64,000 nt of DNA from Myrica gale (GCA_963930655.1 OZ005601.1:18034001-18098000), one strand, 5' to 3'. Counted from the first letter of the stretch, positions 38,501-53,650 are shown. Made by a program: numbers and translations. Notes: generated from the letters alone by a model not told the origin.

Positions 38501-40278
38501 ATTTGGACAGATTTTCGTTTACATTTTAGTCGATAACTCTTTCATGAATCTATTCGCTTCATTTCTTCATGATTAAGGTATCTAACTGTCTTTTGATCTG
38601 TTATAAATCCACAAAATTAAGTTCTTCATTTTCTTCAATATTATGCTATACAATTTTTAAACTAATTAATTTGAACTATTTTAATTTATATTTCGGTCCA
38701 CAACTCCTGCATTAATGTATTTACAACATTTTATTCATCCTCAAGGTTCCTAATTTTCAAAGTGATTAATCGGAACTATTATTTATTGATATCTTGTTGT
38801 TTAACTCTTCAATTAATCTATTTCCATCATTATCTTTGACATTAAGGTGTGTTACTTTTAATCTAATTAATATGGAGACTTTAGTTTTTATTGTTTGGTC
38901 TATTGCTCTTCATTTAATCTATTCGATTCGTTTCTTCAATATTAAGTTATCAATTTTATAAACTAACTAATTTGAGGCTTTTTTCAACTATATTTTGTTC
39001 AATAACTCTTACATAAATCTATCTGCTTAATTTCGTTATCGCTAAGGTATGTAATTGTTAAATAAAGTAATTGCGATGATTTTGAATTTAGCTTTTGTCT
39101 ATATCTTTTCCACTAATCTAATTGTTTCAATTTCTTCAATGTTAAAGTATCTAATTTTAAGCTAAATAATTTGGACAGATTTTCGTTTACATTTTAGTCG
39201 ATAACTCTGTCATTAATCTATTTGTTTCATTTCTTCATGATTAAGGTATCTAACTGTCATTTGATCTGTTTTAATTCAACAAAACTAAATGCTTCATTTT
39301 CTTCAATATTATGCTATCCATTTTTGAAACTACATAATTTGTAATATTTTTCATTTATATTTTGGTCCACAACTCTTGCATTAATGTATTTACAACATTT
39401 TATTCATCCTCAAGGTTCCTAATTTTCAAAGTGATTAATCGGAACTATTATTTATTGATATCTTGTGGTTTAACTCTTCAATTAATCCATTTGCATCATT
39501 ATCTTTGACATTAAGGTGTGTTACTTTTAATCCAATTAATATGGAGACTTTAGTTTTTATTGTTTGGTCTATTGCTCTTCATTTAATCTATTTGATTCGT
39601 TTCTTCAATATTAAGTTATCAATTTTATAAACTAACTAATTTGAGGCTTTTTTCAACTATATTTTGTTCAATAACTCTTACATAAATCTATCTGCTTAAT
39701 TTCGTTATCGCTAAGGTATGTAATTGTTAAATAAAGTAATTGCGATGATTTTGAATTTAGCTTTTGTCTATATCTTTTCCACTAATCTAATTGCTTCAAT
39801 TTCTTCAATGTTAAAGTATCTAATTTTAAACTAAATAATTTGGACAGATTTTCGTTTACATTTTAGTCGATAACTCTTTCATGAATCTATTCGCTTCATT
39901 TCTTCATGATTAAGGTATCTAACTGTCTTTTGATCTGTTATAAATCCACAAAATTAAGTTCTTCATTTTCTTCAATATTATGCTATACAATTTTTAAACT
40001 AATTAATTTGAACTATTTTAATTTATATTTCGGTCCACAACTCCTGCATTAATGTATTTACAACATTTTATTCATCCTCAAGGTTCCTAATTTTCAAAGT
40101 GATTAATCGGAACTATTAATTATTGATATCTTGTTGTTTAACTCTTCAATTAATCTATTTCCATCATTATCTTTGACATTAAGGTGTGTTACTTTTAATC
40201 TAATTAATATGGAGACTTTAGTTTTTATTGTTTGGTCTATTGCTCTTCATTTAATCTATTTGATTCGTTTCTTCAATA
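35599..40278 (+). repeat. Array block: A2, C, B, C, A2, C, A2
   Basis: Units start at 35599 (first A2 unit, 'tttcatgaatc'; also 'taagctaaa' and a 2-bp loss giving 'ttcaatatatttt', 667 bp), 36266 (C, 'caactttatttt'), 36935 (B, 670 bp, 'ttcgattcg'), 37605 (C, 'tttcatcatg', 'tttgttctatt', 'taattcaatt'), 38274 (A2, 'aactaagtaa', 'ctgtttaattt', 'ttcgattcg'), 38942 (C) and 39611 (A2, 'attaattattg'). A and C mostly alternate, but private variants do not repeat with a clear higher-order period. Confidence 0.85.
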
Positions 40279-43200
40279 TTAAGTTATCAATTTTATAAAC
40301 TAACTAATTTGAGGCTTTTTTCAACTATATTTTGTTCAATAACTCTTACATAAATCTATCTGCTTAATTTCGTTATCGCTAAGGTATGTAATTGTTAAAT
40401 AAAGTAATTGCGATGATTTTGAATTTAGCTTTTGTCTATATCTTTTCCACTAATCTAATTGTTTCAATTTCTTCAATGTTAAAGTATCTAATTTTAAGCT
40501 AAATAATTTGGACAGATTTTCGTTTACATTTTAGTCGATAACTCTGTCATTAATCTATTTGTTTCATTTCTTCATGATTAAGGTATCTAACTGTCATTTG
40601 ATCTGTTTTAATTCAACAAAACTAAATGCTTCATTTTCTTCAATATTATGCTATCCATTTTTGAAACTACATAATTTGTAATATTTTTCATTTATATTTT
40701 GGTCCACAACTCTTGCATTAATGTATTTACAACATTTTATTCATCCTCAAGGTTCCTAATTTTCAAAGTGATTAATCGGAACTATTATTTATTGATATCT
40801 TGTGGTTTAACTCTTCAATTAATCCATTTGCATCATTATCTTTGACATTAAGGTGTGTTACTTTTAATCCAATTAATATGGAGACTTTAGTTTTTATTGT
40901 TTGGTCTATTGCTCTTCATTTAATCTATTTGATTCGTTTCTTCAATATTAAGTTATCAATTTTATAAACTAACTAATTTGAGGCTTTTTTCAACTATATT
41001 TTGTTCAATAACTCTTACATAAATCTATCTGCTTAATTTCGTTATCGCTAAGGTATGTAATTGTTAAATCAAGTAATTGCGATGATTTTGAATTTAGCTT
41101 TTGTCTATATCTTTTCCACTAATCTAATTGCTTCAATTTCTTCAATGTTAAAGTATCTAATTTTAAACTAAATAATTTGGACAGATTTTCGTTTACATTT
41201 TAGTCGATAACTCTTTCATGAATCTATTCGCTTCATTTCTTCATGATTAAGGTATCTAACTGTCTTTTGATCTGTTATAAATCCACAAAATTAAGTTCTT
41301 CATTTTCTTCAATATTATGCTATACAATTTTTAAACTAATTAATTTGAACTATTTTAATTTATATTTCGGTCCACAACTCCTGCATTAATGTATTTACAA
41401 CATTTTATTCATCCTCAAGGTTCCTAATTTTCAAAGTGATTAATCGGAACTATTGTTTATTGATATCTTGTTGTTTAACTCTTCAATTAATCTATTTCCA
41501 TCATTATCTTTGACATTAAGGTGTGTTACTTTTAATCTAATTAATATGGAGACTTTAGTTTTTATTGTTTGGTCTATTGCTCTTCATTTAATCTATTTGA
41601 TTCGTTTCTTCAATATTAAGTTATCAATTTTATAAACTAACTAATTTGAGGCTTTTTTCAACTATATTTTGTTCAATAACTCTTACATAAATCTATCTGC
41701 TTAATTTCGTTATCGCTAAGGTATGTAATTGTTAAATAAAGTAATTGCGATGATTTTGAATTTAGCTTTTGTCTATATCTTTTCCACTAATCTAATTGTT
41801 TCAATTTCTTCAATGTTAAAGTATCTAATTTTAAGCTAAATAATTTGGACAGATTTTCGTTTACATTTTAGTCGATAACTCTGTCATTAATCTATTTGTT
41901 TCATTTCTTCATGATTAAGGTATCTAACTGTCATTTGATCTGTTTTAATTCAACAAAACTAAATGCTTCATTTTCTTCAATATTATGCTATCCATTTTTG
42001 AAACTACATAATTTGTAATATTTTTCATTTATATTTTGGTCCACAACTCTTGCATTAATGTATTTACAACATTTTATTCATCCTCAAGGTTCCTAATTTT
42101 CAAAGTGATTAATCGGAACTATTATTTATTGATATCTTGTGGTTTAACTCTTCAATTAATCCATTTGCATCATTATCTTTGACATTAAGGTGTGTTACTT
42201 TTAATCCAATTAATATGGAGACTTTAGTTTTTATTGTTTGGTCTATTGCTCTTCATTTAATCTATTTGATTCGTTTCTTCAATATTAAGTTATCAATTTT
42301 ATAAACTAACTAATTTGAGGCTTTTTTCAACTATATTTTGTTCAATAACTCTTACATAAATCTATCTGCTTAATTTCGTTATCGCTAAGGTATGTAATTG
42401 TTAAATAAAGTAATTGCGATGATTTTGAATTTAGCTTTTGTCTATATCTTTTCCACTAATCTAATTGTTTCAATTTCTTCAATGTTAAAGTATCTAATTT
42501 TAAGCTAAATAATTTGGACAGATTTTCGTTTACATTTTAGTCGATAACTCTGTCATTAATCTATTTGTTTCATTTCTTCATGATTAAGGTATCTAACTGT
42601 CATTTGATCTGTTTTAATTCAACAAAACTAAATGCTTCATTTTCTTCAATATTATGCTATCCATTTTTGAAACTACATAATTTGTAATATTTTTCATTTA
42701 TATTTTGGTCCACAACTCTTGCATTAATGTATTTACAACATTTTATTCATCCTCAAGGTTCCTAATTTTCAAAGTGATTAATCGGAACTATTATTTATTG
42801 ATATCTTGTGGTTTAACTCTTCAATTAATCCATTTGCATCATTATCTTTGACATTAAGGTGTGTTACTTTTAATCCAATTAATATGGAGACTTTAGTTTT
42901 TATTGTTTGGTCTATTGCTCTTCATTTAATCTATTTGATTCGTTTCTTCAATATTAAGTTATCAATTTTATAAACTAACTAATTTGAGGCTTTTTTCAAC
43001 TATATTTTGTTCAATAACTCTTACATAAATCTATCTGCTTAATTTCGTTATCGCTAAGGTATGTAATTGTTAAATCAAGTAATTGCGATGATTTTGAATT
43101 TAGCTTTTGTCTATATCTTTTCCACTAATCTAATTGCTTCAATTTCTTCAATGTTAAAGTATCTAATTTTAAACTAAATAATTTGGACAGATTTTCGTTT

Positions 43201-45626
43201 ACATTTTAGTCGATAACTCTTTCATGAATCTATTCGCTTCATTTCTTCATGATTAAGGTATCTAACTGTCTTTTGATCTGTTATAAATCCACAAAATTAA
43301 GTTCTTCATTTTCTTCAATATTATGCTATACAATTTTTAAACTAATTAATTTGAACTATTTTAATTTATATTTCGGTCCACAACTCCTGCATTAATGTAT
43401 TTACAACATTTTATTCATCCTCAAGGTTCCTAATTTTCAAAGTGATTAATCGGAACTATTGTTTATTGATATCTTGTTGTTTAACTCTTCAATTAATCTA
43501 TTTCCATCATTATCTTTGACATTAAGGTGTGTTACTTTTAATCTAATTAATATGGAGACTTTAGTTTTTATTGTTTGGTCTATTGCTCTTCATTTAATCT
43601 ATTTGATTCGTTTCTTCAATATTAAGTTATCAATTTTATAAACTAACTAATTTGAGGCTTTTTCAACTATATTTTGTTCAATAACTCTTACATAAATCTA
43701 TCTGCTTAATTTCGTTATCGCTAAGGTATGTAATTGTTAAATAAAGTAATTGCGATGATTTTGAATTTAGCTTTTGTCTATATCTTTTCCACTAATCTAA
43801 TTGTTTCAATTTCTTCAATGTTAAAGTATCTAATTTTAAGCTAAACAATTTGGACAGATTTTCGTTTACATTTTAGTCGATAACTCTGTCATTAATCTAT
43901 TTGTTTCATTTCTTCATGATTAAGGTATCTAACTGTCATTTGATCTGTTTTAATTCAACAAAACTAAATGCTTCATTTTCTTCAATATTATGCTATCCAT
44001 TTTTGAAACTACATAATTTGTAATATTTTTCATTTATATTTTGGTCCACAACTCTTGCATTAATGTATTTACAACATTTTATTCATCCTCAAGGTTCCTA
44101 ATTTTCAAAGTGATTAATCGGAACTATTATTTATTGATATCTTGTGGTTTAACTCTTCAATTAATCCATTTGCATCATTATCTTTGACATTAAGGTGTGT
44201 TACTTTTAATCCAATTAATATGGAGACTTTAGTTTTTATTGTTTGGTCTATTGCTCTTCATTTAATCTATTTGATTCGTTTCTTCAATATTAAGTTATCA
44301 ATTTTATAAACTAACTAATTTGAGGCTTTTTTCAACTATATTTTGTTCAATAACTCTTACATAAATCTATCTGCTTAATTTCGTTATCGCTAAGGTATGT
44401 AATTGTTAAATCAAGTAATTGCGATGATTTTGAATTTAGCTTTTGTCTATATCTTTTCCACTAATCTAATTGCTTCAATTTCTTCAATGTTAAAGTATCT
44501 AATTTTAAACTAAATAATTTGGACAGATTTTCGTTTACATTTTAGTCGATAACTCTTTCATGAATCTATTCGCTTCATTTCTTCATGATTAAGGTATCTA
44601 ACTGTCTTTTGATCTGTTATAAATCCACAAAATTAAGTTCTTCATTTTCTTCAAAATTATGCTATCCATTTTTGAAACTACATAATTTGTAATATTTTTC
44701 ATTTATATTTTGGTCCACAACTCTTGCATTAATGTATTTACAACATTTTATTCATCCTCAAGGTTCCTAATTTTCAAAGTGATTAATCGGAACTATTATT
44801 TATTGATATCTTGTGGTTTAACTCTTCAATTAATCCATTTGCATCATTATCTTTGACATTAAGGTGTGTTACTTTTAATCCAATTAATATGGAGACTTTA
44901 GTTTTTATTGTTTGGTCTATTGCTCTTCATTTAATCTATTTGATTCGTTTCTTCAATATTAAGTTATCAATTTTATAAACTAACTAATTTGAGGCTTTTT
45001 TCAACTATATTTTGTTCAATAACTCTTACATAAATCTATCTGCTTAATTTCGTTATCGCTAAGGTATGTAATTGTTAAATAAAGTAATTGCGATGATTTT
45101 GAATTTAGCTTTTGTCTATATCTTTTCCACTAATCTAATTGCTTCAATTTCTTCAATGTTAAAGTATCTAATTTTAAACTAAATAATTTGGACAGATTTT
45201 CGTTTACATTTTAGTCGATAACTCTTTCATGAATCTATTCGCTTCATTTCTTCATGATTAAGGTATCTAACTGTCTTTTGATCTGTTATAAATCCACAAA
45301 ATTAAGTTCTTCATTTTCTTCAATATTATGCTATACAATTTTTAAACTAATTAATTTGAACTATTTTAATTTATATTTCGGTCCACAACTCCTGCATTAA
45401 TGTATTTACAACATTTTATTCATCCTCAAGGTTCCTAATTTTCAAAGTGATTAATCGGAACTATTATTTATTGATATCTTGTTGTTTAACTCTTCAATTA
45501 ATCTATTTCCATCATTATCTTTGACATTAAGGTGTGTTACTTTTAATCTAATTAATATGGAGACTTTTGTTTTTATTGTTTGGTCTATTGCTCTTCATTT
45601 AATCTATTTGATTCGTTTCTTCAATA
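40279..45626 (+). repeat. Array block: C/A2 mixture with a 3-unit repeat
   Basis: Units start at 40279 (C), 40948 (A2, 'aaatcaagtaa', 'attgtttattg'), 41616 (C), 42285 (C), 42954 (A2 with the same two private variants), 43622 (C, five T, 'taaacaattt', 668 bp), 44290 (A2 left half with 'aaatcaagtaa', B right half) and 44959 (A2, 'acttttgttttt'). The pair 40948/42954 is 2006 bp apart, giving one short trimer repeat. The long open frames at 41453 and 43459 exist only because 'tattgttt' replaces 'tattattt' and creates an ATG context in both copies; they are not genes. Confidence 0.85.
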
Positions 45627-47632
45627 TTAAGTTATCAATTTTATAAACTAACTAATTTAAGGCTTTTTTCAACTATATTTTGTTCAATAACTCTTACATA
45701 AATCTATCTGCTTAATTTCGTTATCGCTAAGGTATGTAATTGTTAAATAAAGTAATTGCGATGATTTTGAATTTAGCTTTTGTCTATATCTTTTCCACTA
45801 ATCTAATTGCTTCAATTTCTTCAATGTTAAAGTATCTAATTTTAAACTAAATAATTTGGACAGATTTTCGTTTACATTTTAGTCGATAACTCTGTCATTA
45901 ATCTATTTGCTTCATTTCTTCATGATTAAGGTATCTAACTGTCTTTTAATCTGTTATAAATCCACAAAATTAAGTTCTTCATTTTCTTCAAAATTATGCT
46001 ATCCATTTTTGAAACTACATAATTTGTAATATTTTTCATTTATATTTTGGTCCACAACTCTTGCATTAATGTATTTACAACATTTTATTCATCCTCAAGG
46101 TTCCTAATTTTCAAAGTGATTAATCGGAACTATTATTTATTGATATCTTGTGGTTTAACTCTTCAATTAATCCATTTGCATCATTATCTTTGACATTTAG
46201 GTGTGTTACTTTTAATCCAATTAATATGGAGACTTTAGTTTTTATTGTTTGGTCTATTGCTCTTCATTTAATCTATTCGATTCGTTTCTTCAATATTAAG
46301 TTATCAATTTTATAAACTAACTAATTTGAGGCTTTTTTCAACTATATTTTGTTCAATAACTCTTACATAAATCTATCTGCTTAATTTCGTTATCGCTAAG
46401 GTATGTAATTGTTAAATAAAGTAATTGCGATGATTTTGAATTTAGCTTTTGTCTATATCTTTTCAACTAATCTAATTGCTTCAATTTCTTCAATGTTAAA
46501 GTATCTAATTTTAAACTAAATAATTTGGACAGATTTTCGTTTACATTTTAGTCGATAACTCTTTCATGAATCTATTCGCTTCATTTCTTCATGATTAAGG
46601 TATCTAACTGTCTTTTGATCTGTTATAAATCCACAAAATTAAGTTCTTCATTTTCTTCAATATTATGCTATACAATTTTTAAACTAATTAATTTGAACTA
46701 TTTTAATTTATATTTCGGTCCACAACTCCTGCATTAATGTATTTACAACATTTTATTCATCCTCAAGGTTCCTAATTTTCAAAGTGATTAATCGGAACTA
46801 TTATTTATTGATATTTTGTTGTTTAACTCTTCAATTAATCTATTTCCATCATTATCTTTGACATTAAGGTGTGTTACTTTTAATCTAATTAATATGGAGA
46901 CTTTAGTTTTTATTGTTTGGTCTATTGCTCTTCATTTAATCTATTTGATTCGTTTCTTCAATATTAAGTTATCAATTTTATAAACTAACTAATTTGAGGC
47001 TTTTTTCAACTATATTTTGTTCAATAACTCTTACATAAATCTATCTGCTTAATTTCGTTATCGCTAAGGTATGTAATTGTTAAATAAAGTAATTGCGATG
47101 ATTTTGAATTTAGCTTTTGTCTATATCTTTTCCACTAATCTAATTGTTTCAATTTCTTCAATGTTAAAGTATCTAATTTTAAGCTAAATAATTTGGACAG
47201 ATTTTCGTTTACATTTTAGTCGATAACTCTGTCATTAATCTATTTGTTTCATTTCTTCATGATTAAGGTATCTAACTGTCATTTGATCTGTTTTAATTCA
47301 ACAAAACTAAATGCTTCATTTTCTTCAATATTATGCTATCCATTTTTGAAACTACATAATTTGTAATATTTTTCATTTATATTTTGGTCCAACCCTCTTG
47401 CATTAATGTATTTACAACATTTTATTCATCCTCAAGGTTCCTAATTTTCAAAGTGATTAATCGGAACTATTATTTATTGATATCTTGTGGTTTAACTCTT
47501 CAATTAATCCATTTGCATCATTATCTTTGACATTAAGGTGTGTTACTTTTAATCCAATTAATATGGAGACTTTAGTTTTTATTGTTTGGTCTATTGCTCT
47601 TCATTTAATCTATTTGATTCGTTTCTTCAATA
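45627..47632 (+). repeat. 3-unit higher-order repeat I, copy 1 (2006 bp)
   Basis: Units start at 45627 (B, 'gacatttagg', 'ttcgattcg', private 'aatttaaggc'), 46296 (A2, 'tttcaactaatc', 'gatattttgttg') and 46964 (C, 'ggtccaaccctc'). These four variants recur in the next two copies. The first unit differs from its counterparts in having a B-type rather than A2-type left half. Confidence 0.92.
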
Positions 47633-49638
47633 TTAAGTTATCAATTTTATAAACTAACTAATTTGAGGCTTTTTTCAACTATATTTTGTTCAATAACTCT
47701 TACATAAATCTATCTGCTTAATTTCGTTATCGCTAAGGTATGTAATTGTTAAATAAAGTAATTGCGATGATTTTGAATTTAGCTTTTGTCTATATCTTTT
47801 CCACTAATCTAATTGCTTCAATTTCTTCAATGTTAAAGTATCTAATTTTAAACTAAATAATTTGGACAGATTTTCGTTTACATTTTAGTCGATAACTCTT
47901 TCATGAATCTATTCGCTTCATTTCTTCATGATTAAGGTATCTAACTGTCTTTTGATCTGTTATAAATCCACAAAATTAAGTTCTTCATTTTCTTCAAAAT
48001 TATGCTATCCATTTTTGAAACTACATAATTTGTAATATTTTTCATTTATATTTTGGTCCACAACTCTTGCATTAATGTATTTACAACATTTTATTCATCC
48101 TCAAGGTTCCTAATTTTCAAAGTGATTAATCGGAACTATTATTTATTGATATCTTGTGGTTTAACTCTTCAATTAATCCATTTGCATCATTATCTTTGAC
48201 ATTTAGGTGTGTTACTTTTAATCCAATTAATATGGAGACTTTAGTTTTTATTGTTTGGTCTATTGCTCTTCATTTAATCTATTCGATTCGTTTCTTCAAT
48301 ATTAAGTTATCAATTTTATAAACTAACTAATTTGAGGCTTTTTTCAACTATATTTTGTTCAATAACTCTTACATAAATCTATCTGCTTAATTTCGTTATC
48401 GCTAAGGTATGTAATTGTTAAATAAAGTAATTGCGATGATTTTGAATTTAGCTTTTGTCTATATCTTTTCAACTAATCTAATTGCTTCAATTTCTTCAAT
48501 GTTAAACTATCTAATTTTAAACTAAATAATTTGGACAGATTTTCGTTTACATTTTAGTCGATAACTCTTTCATGAATCTATTCGCTTCATTTCTTCATGA
48601 TTAAGGTATCTAACTGTCTTTTGATCTGTTATAAATCCACAAAATTAAGTTCTTCATTTTCTTCAATATTATGCTATACAATTTTTAAACTAATTAATTT
48701 GAACTATTTTAATTTATATTTCGGTCCACAACTCCTGCATTAATGTATTTACAACATTTTATTCATCCTCAAGGTTCCTAATTTTCAAAGTGATTAATCG
48801 GAACTATTATTTATTGATATTTTGTTGTTTAACTCTTCAATTAATCTATTTCCATCATTATCTTTGACATTAAGGTGTGTTACTTTTAATCTAATTAATA
48901 TGGAGACTTTAGTTTTTATTGTTTGGTCTATTGCTCTTCATTTAATCTATTTGATTCGTTTCTTCAATATTAAGTTATCAATTTTATAAACTAACTAATT
49001 TGAGGCTTTTTTCAACTATATTTTGTTCAATAACTCTTACATAAATCTATCTGCTTAATTTCGTTATCGCTAAGGTATGTAATTGTTAAATAAAGTAATT
49101 GCGATGATTTTGAATTTAGCTTTTGTCTATATCTTTTCCACTAATCTAATTGTTTCAATTTCTTCAATGTTAAAGTATCTAATTTTAAGCTAAATAATTT
49201 GGACAGATTTTCGTTTACATTTTAGTCGATAACTCTGTCATTAATCTATTTGTTTCATTTCTTCATGATTAAGGTATCTAACTGTCATTTGATCTGTTTT
49301 AATTCAACAAAACTAAATGCTTCATTTTCTTCAATATTATGCTATCCATTTTTGAAACTACATAATTTGTAATATTTTTCATTTATATTTTGGTCCAACC
49401 CTCTTGCATTAATGTATTTACAACATTTTATTCATCCTCAAGGTTCCTAATTTTCAAAGTGATTAATCGGAACTATTATTTATTGATATCTTGTGGTTTA
49501 ACTCTTCAATTAATCCATTTGCATCATTATCTTTGACATTAAGGTGTGTTACTTTTAATCCAATTAATATGGAGACTTTAGTTTTTATTGTTTGGTCTAT
49601 TGCTCTTCATTTAATCTATTTGATTCGTTTCTTCAATA
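47633..49638 (+). repeat. 3-unit higher-order repeat I, copy 2 (2006 bp)
   Basis: Units start at 47633 (A2 left half, B right half, 'gacatttagg', 'ttcgattcg'), 48302 (A2, 'tttcaactaatc', 'gatattttgttg', private 'gttaaactatc') and 48970 (C, 'ggtccaaccctc'). Confidence 0.92.
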
Positions 49639-51644
49639 TTAAGTTATCAATTTTATAAACTAACTAATTTGAGGCTTTTTTCAACTATATTTTGTTCAAT
49701 AACTCTTACATAAATCTATCTGCTTAATTTCGTTATCGCTAAGGTATGTAATTGTTAAATAAAGTAATTGCGATGATTTTGAATTTAGCTTTTGTCTATA
49801 TCTTTTCCACTAATCTAATTGCTTCAATTTCTTCAATGTTAAAGTATCTAATTTTAAACTAAATAATTTGGACAGATTTTCGTTTACATTTTAGTCGATA
49901 ACTCTTTCATGAATCTATTCGCTTCATTTCTTCATGATTAAGGTATCTAACTGTCTTTTGATCTGTTATAAATCCACAAAATTAAGTTCTTCATTTTCTT
50001 CAAAATTATGCTATCCATTTTTGAAACTACATAATTTGTAATATTTTTCATTTATATTTTGGTCCACAACTCTTGCATTAATGTATTTACAACATTTTAT
50101 TCATCCTCAAGGTTCCTAATTTTCAAAGTGATTAATCGGAACTATTATTTATTGATATCTTGTGGTTTAACTCTTCAATTAATCCATTTGCATCATTATC
50201 TTTGACATTTAGGTGTGTTACTTTTAATCCAATTAATATGGAGACTTTAGTTTTTATTGTTTGGTCTATTGCTCTTCATTTAATCTATTCGATTCGTTTC
50301 TTCAATATTAAGTTATCAATTTTATAAACTAACTAATTTGAGGCTTTTTTCAACTATATTTTGTTCAATAACTCTTACATAAATCTATCTGCTTAATTTC
50401 GTTATCGCTAAGGTATGTAATTGTTAAATAAAGTAATTGCGATGATTTTGAATTTAGCTTTTGTCTATATCTTTTCAACTAATCTAATTGCTTCAATTTC
50501 TTCAATGTTAAAGTATCTAATTTTAAACTAAATAATTTGGACAGATTTTCGTTTACATTTTAGTCGATAACTCTTTCATGAATCTATTCGCTTCATTTCT
50601 TCATGATTAAGGTATCTAACTGTCTTTTGATCTGTTATAAATCCACAAAATTAAGTTCTTCATTTTCTTCAATATTATGCTATACAATTTTTAAACTAAT
50701 TAATTTGAACTATTTTAATTTATATTTCGGTCCACAACTCCTGCATTAATGTATTTACAACATTTTATTCATCCTCAAGGTTCCTAATTTTCAAAGTGAT
50801 TAATCGGAACTATTATTTATTGATATTTTGTTGTTTAACTCTTCAATTAATCTATTTCCATCATTATCTTTGACATTAAGGTGTGTTACTTTTAATCTAA
50901 TTAATATGGAGACTTTAGTTTTTATTGTTTGGTCTATTGCTCTTCATTTAATCTATTTGATTCGTTTCTTCAATATTAAGTTATCAATTTTATAAACTAA
51001 CTAATTTGAGGCTTTTTTCAACTATATTTTGTTCAATAACTCTTACATAAATCTATCTGCTTAATTTCGTTATCGCTAAGGTATGTAATTGTTAAATAAA
51101 GTAATTGCGATGATTTTGAATTTAGCTTTTGTCTATATCTTTTCCACTAATCTAATTGTTTCAATTTCTTCAATGTTAAAGTATCTAATTTTAAGCTAAA
51201 TAATTTGGACAGATTTTCGTTTACATTTTAGTCGATAACTCTGTCATTAATCTATTTGTTTCATTTCTTCATGATTAAGGTATCTAACTGTCATTTGATC
51301 TGTTTTAATTCAACAAAACTAAATGCTTCATTTTCTTCAATATTATGCTATCCATTTTTGAAACTACATAATTTGTAATATTTTTCATTTATATTTTGGT
51401 CCAACCCTCTTGCATTAATGTATTTACAACATTTTATTCATCCTCAAGGTTCCTAATTTTCAAAGTGATTAATCGGAACTATTATTTATTGATATCTTGT
51501 GGTTTAACTCTTCAATTAATCCATTTGCATCATTATCTTTGACATTAAGGTGTGTTACTTTTAATCCAATTAATATGGAGACTTTAGTTTTTATTGTTTG
51601 GTCTATTGCTCTTCATTTAATCTATTTGATTCGTTTCTTCAATA
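49639..51644 (+). repeat. 3-unit higher-order repeat I, copy 3 (2006 bp)
   Basis: Units start at 49639 (A2/B chimera, 'gacatttagg', 'ttcgattcg'), 50308 (A2, 'tttcaactaatc', 'gatattttgttg') and 50976 (C, 'ggtccaaccctc'). It lacks the private change of copy 2 and otherwise matches it at the sites compared. Confidence 0.92.
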
Positions 51645-53650
51645 TTAAGTTATCAATTTTATAAACTAACTAATTTGAGGCTTTTTTCAACTATATTTTG
51701 TTCAATAACTCTTACATAAATCTATCTGCTTAATTTCGTTATCGCTAAGGTATGTAATTGTTAAATAAAGTAATTGCGATGATTTTGAATTTAGCTTTTG
51801 TCTATATCTTTTCCACTAATCTAATTGCTTCAATTTCTTCAATGTTAAAGTATCTAATTTTAAACTAAATAATTTGGACAGATTTTCGTTTACATTTTAG
51901 TCGATAACTCTTTCATGAATCTATTCGCTTCATTTCTTCATGATTAAGGTATCTAACTGTCTTTTGATCTGTTATAAATCCACAAAATTAAGTTCTTCAT
52001 TTTCTTCAAAATTATGCTATCCATTTTTGAAACTACATAATTTGTAATATTTTTCATTTATATTTTGGTCCACAACTCTTGCATTAATGTATTTACAACA
52101 TTTTATTCATCCTCAAGGTTCCTAATTTTCAAAGTGATTAATCGGAACTATTATTTATTGATATCTTGTGGTTTAACTCTTCAATTAATCCATTTGCATC
52201 ATTATCTTTGACATTAAGGTGTGTTACTTTTAATCCAATTAATATGGAGACTTTAGTTTTTATTGTTTGGTCTATTGCTCTTCATTTAATCTATTTGATT
52301 CGTTTCTTCAATATTAAGTTATCAATTTTATAAACTAACTAATTTGAGGCTTTTTTCAACTATATTTTGTTCAATAACTCTTACATAAATCTATCTGCTT
52401 AATTTCGTTATCGCTAAGGTATGTAATTGTTAAATAAAGTAATTGCGATGATTTTGAATTTAGCTTTTGTCTATATCTTTTCCACTAATCTAATTGCTTC
52501 AATTTCTTCAATGTTAAAGTATCTAATTTTAAACTAAATAATTTGGACAGATTTTCGTTTACATTTTAGTCGATAACTCTTTCATGAATCTATTCGCTTC
52601 ATTTCTTCATGATTAAGGTATCTAACTGTCTTTTGATCTGTTATAAATCCACAAAATTAAGTTCTTCATTTTCTTCAAAATTATGCTATCCATTTTTGAA
52701 ACTACATAATTTGTAATATTTTTCATTTATATTTTGGTCCACAACTCTTGCATTAATGTATTTACAACATTTTATTCATCCTCAAGGTTCCTAATTTTCA
52801 AAGTGATTAATCGGAACTATTATTTATTGATATCTTGTGGTTTAACTCTTCAATTTATCCATTTGCATCATTATCTTTGACATTAAGGTGTGTTACTTTT
52901 AATCCAATTAATATGGAGACTTTAGTTTTTATTGTTTGGTCTATTGCTCTTCATTTAATCTATTTGATTCGTTTCTTCAATATTAAGTTATCAATTTTAT
53001 AAACTAACTAATTTGAGGCTTTTTTCAACTATATTTTGTTCAATAACTCTTACATAAATCTATCTGCTTAATTTCGTTATCGCTAAGGTATGTAATTGTT
53101 AAATCAAGTAATTGCGATGATTTTGAATTTAGCTTTTGTCTATATCTTTTCCACTAATCTAATTGCTTCAATTTCTTCAATGTTAAAGTATCTAGTTTTA
53201 AACTAAATAATTTGGACAGATTTTCGTTTACATTTTAGTCGATAACTCTTTCATGAATCTATTCGCTTCATTTCTTCATGATTAAGGTATCTAACTGTCT
53301 TTTGATCTGTTATAAATCCACAAAATTAAGTTCTTCATTTTCTTCAATATTATGCTATACAATTTTTAAACTAATTAATTTGAACTATTTTAATTTATAT
53401 TTCGGTCCACAACTCCTGCATTAATGTATTTACAACATTTTATTCATCCTCAAGGTTCCTAATTTTCAAAGTGATTAATCGGAACTATTATTTATTGATA
53501 TCTTGTTGTTTAACTCTTCAATTAATCTATTTCCATCATTATCTTTGACATTAAGGTGTGTTACTTTTAATCTAATTAATATGGAGACTTTAGTTTTTAT
53601 TGTTTGGTCTATTGCTCTTCATTTAATCTATTTGATTCGTTTCTTCAATA
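51645..53650 (+). repeat. 3-unit higher-order repeat II, copy 1 (2006 bp)
   Basis: Units start at 51645 (A2/B chimera), 52314 (A2/B chimera, private 'caatttatcc') and 52983 (A2, 'aaatcaagtaa' and 'ctagttttaaac'). The third unit is matched exactly in kind at 54989. Confidence 0.9.

Noticed and set aside
41453-43641. Two identical 60-codon open frames (41453, 43459)
   Set aside because: Both lie in satellite A2 units that share one substitution ('tattgttt'), and the frame covers subrepeats 6-7 and part of the next unit. Most other units have stops in the same frame. No coding constraint is visible.
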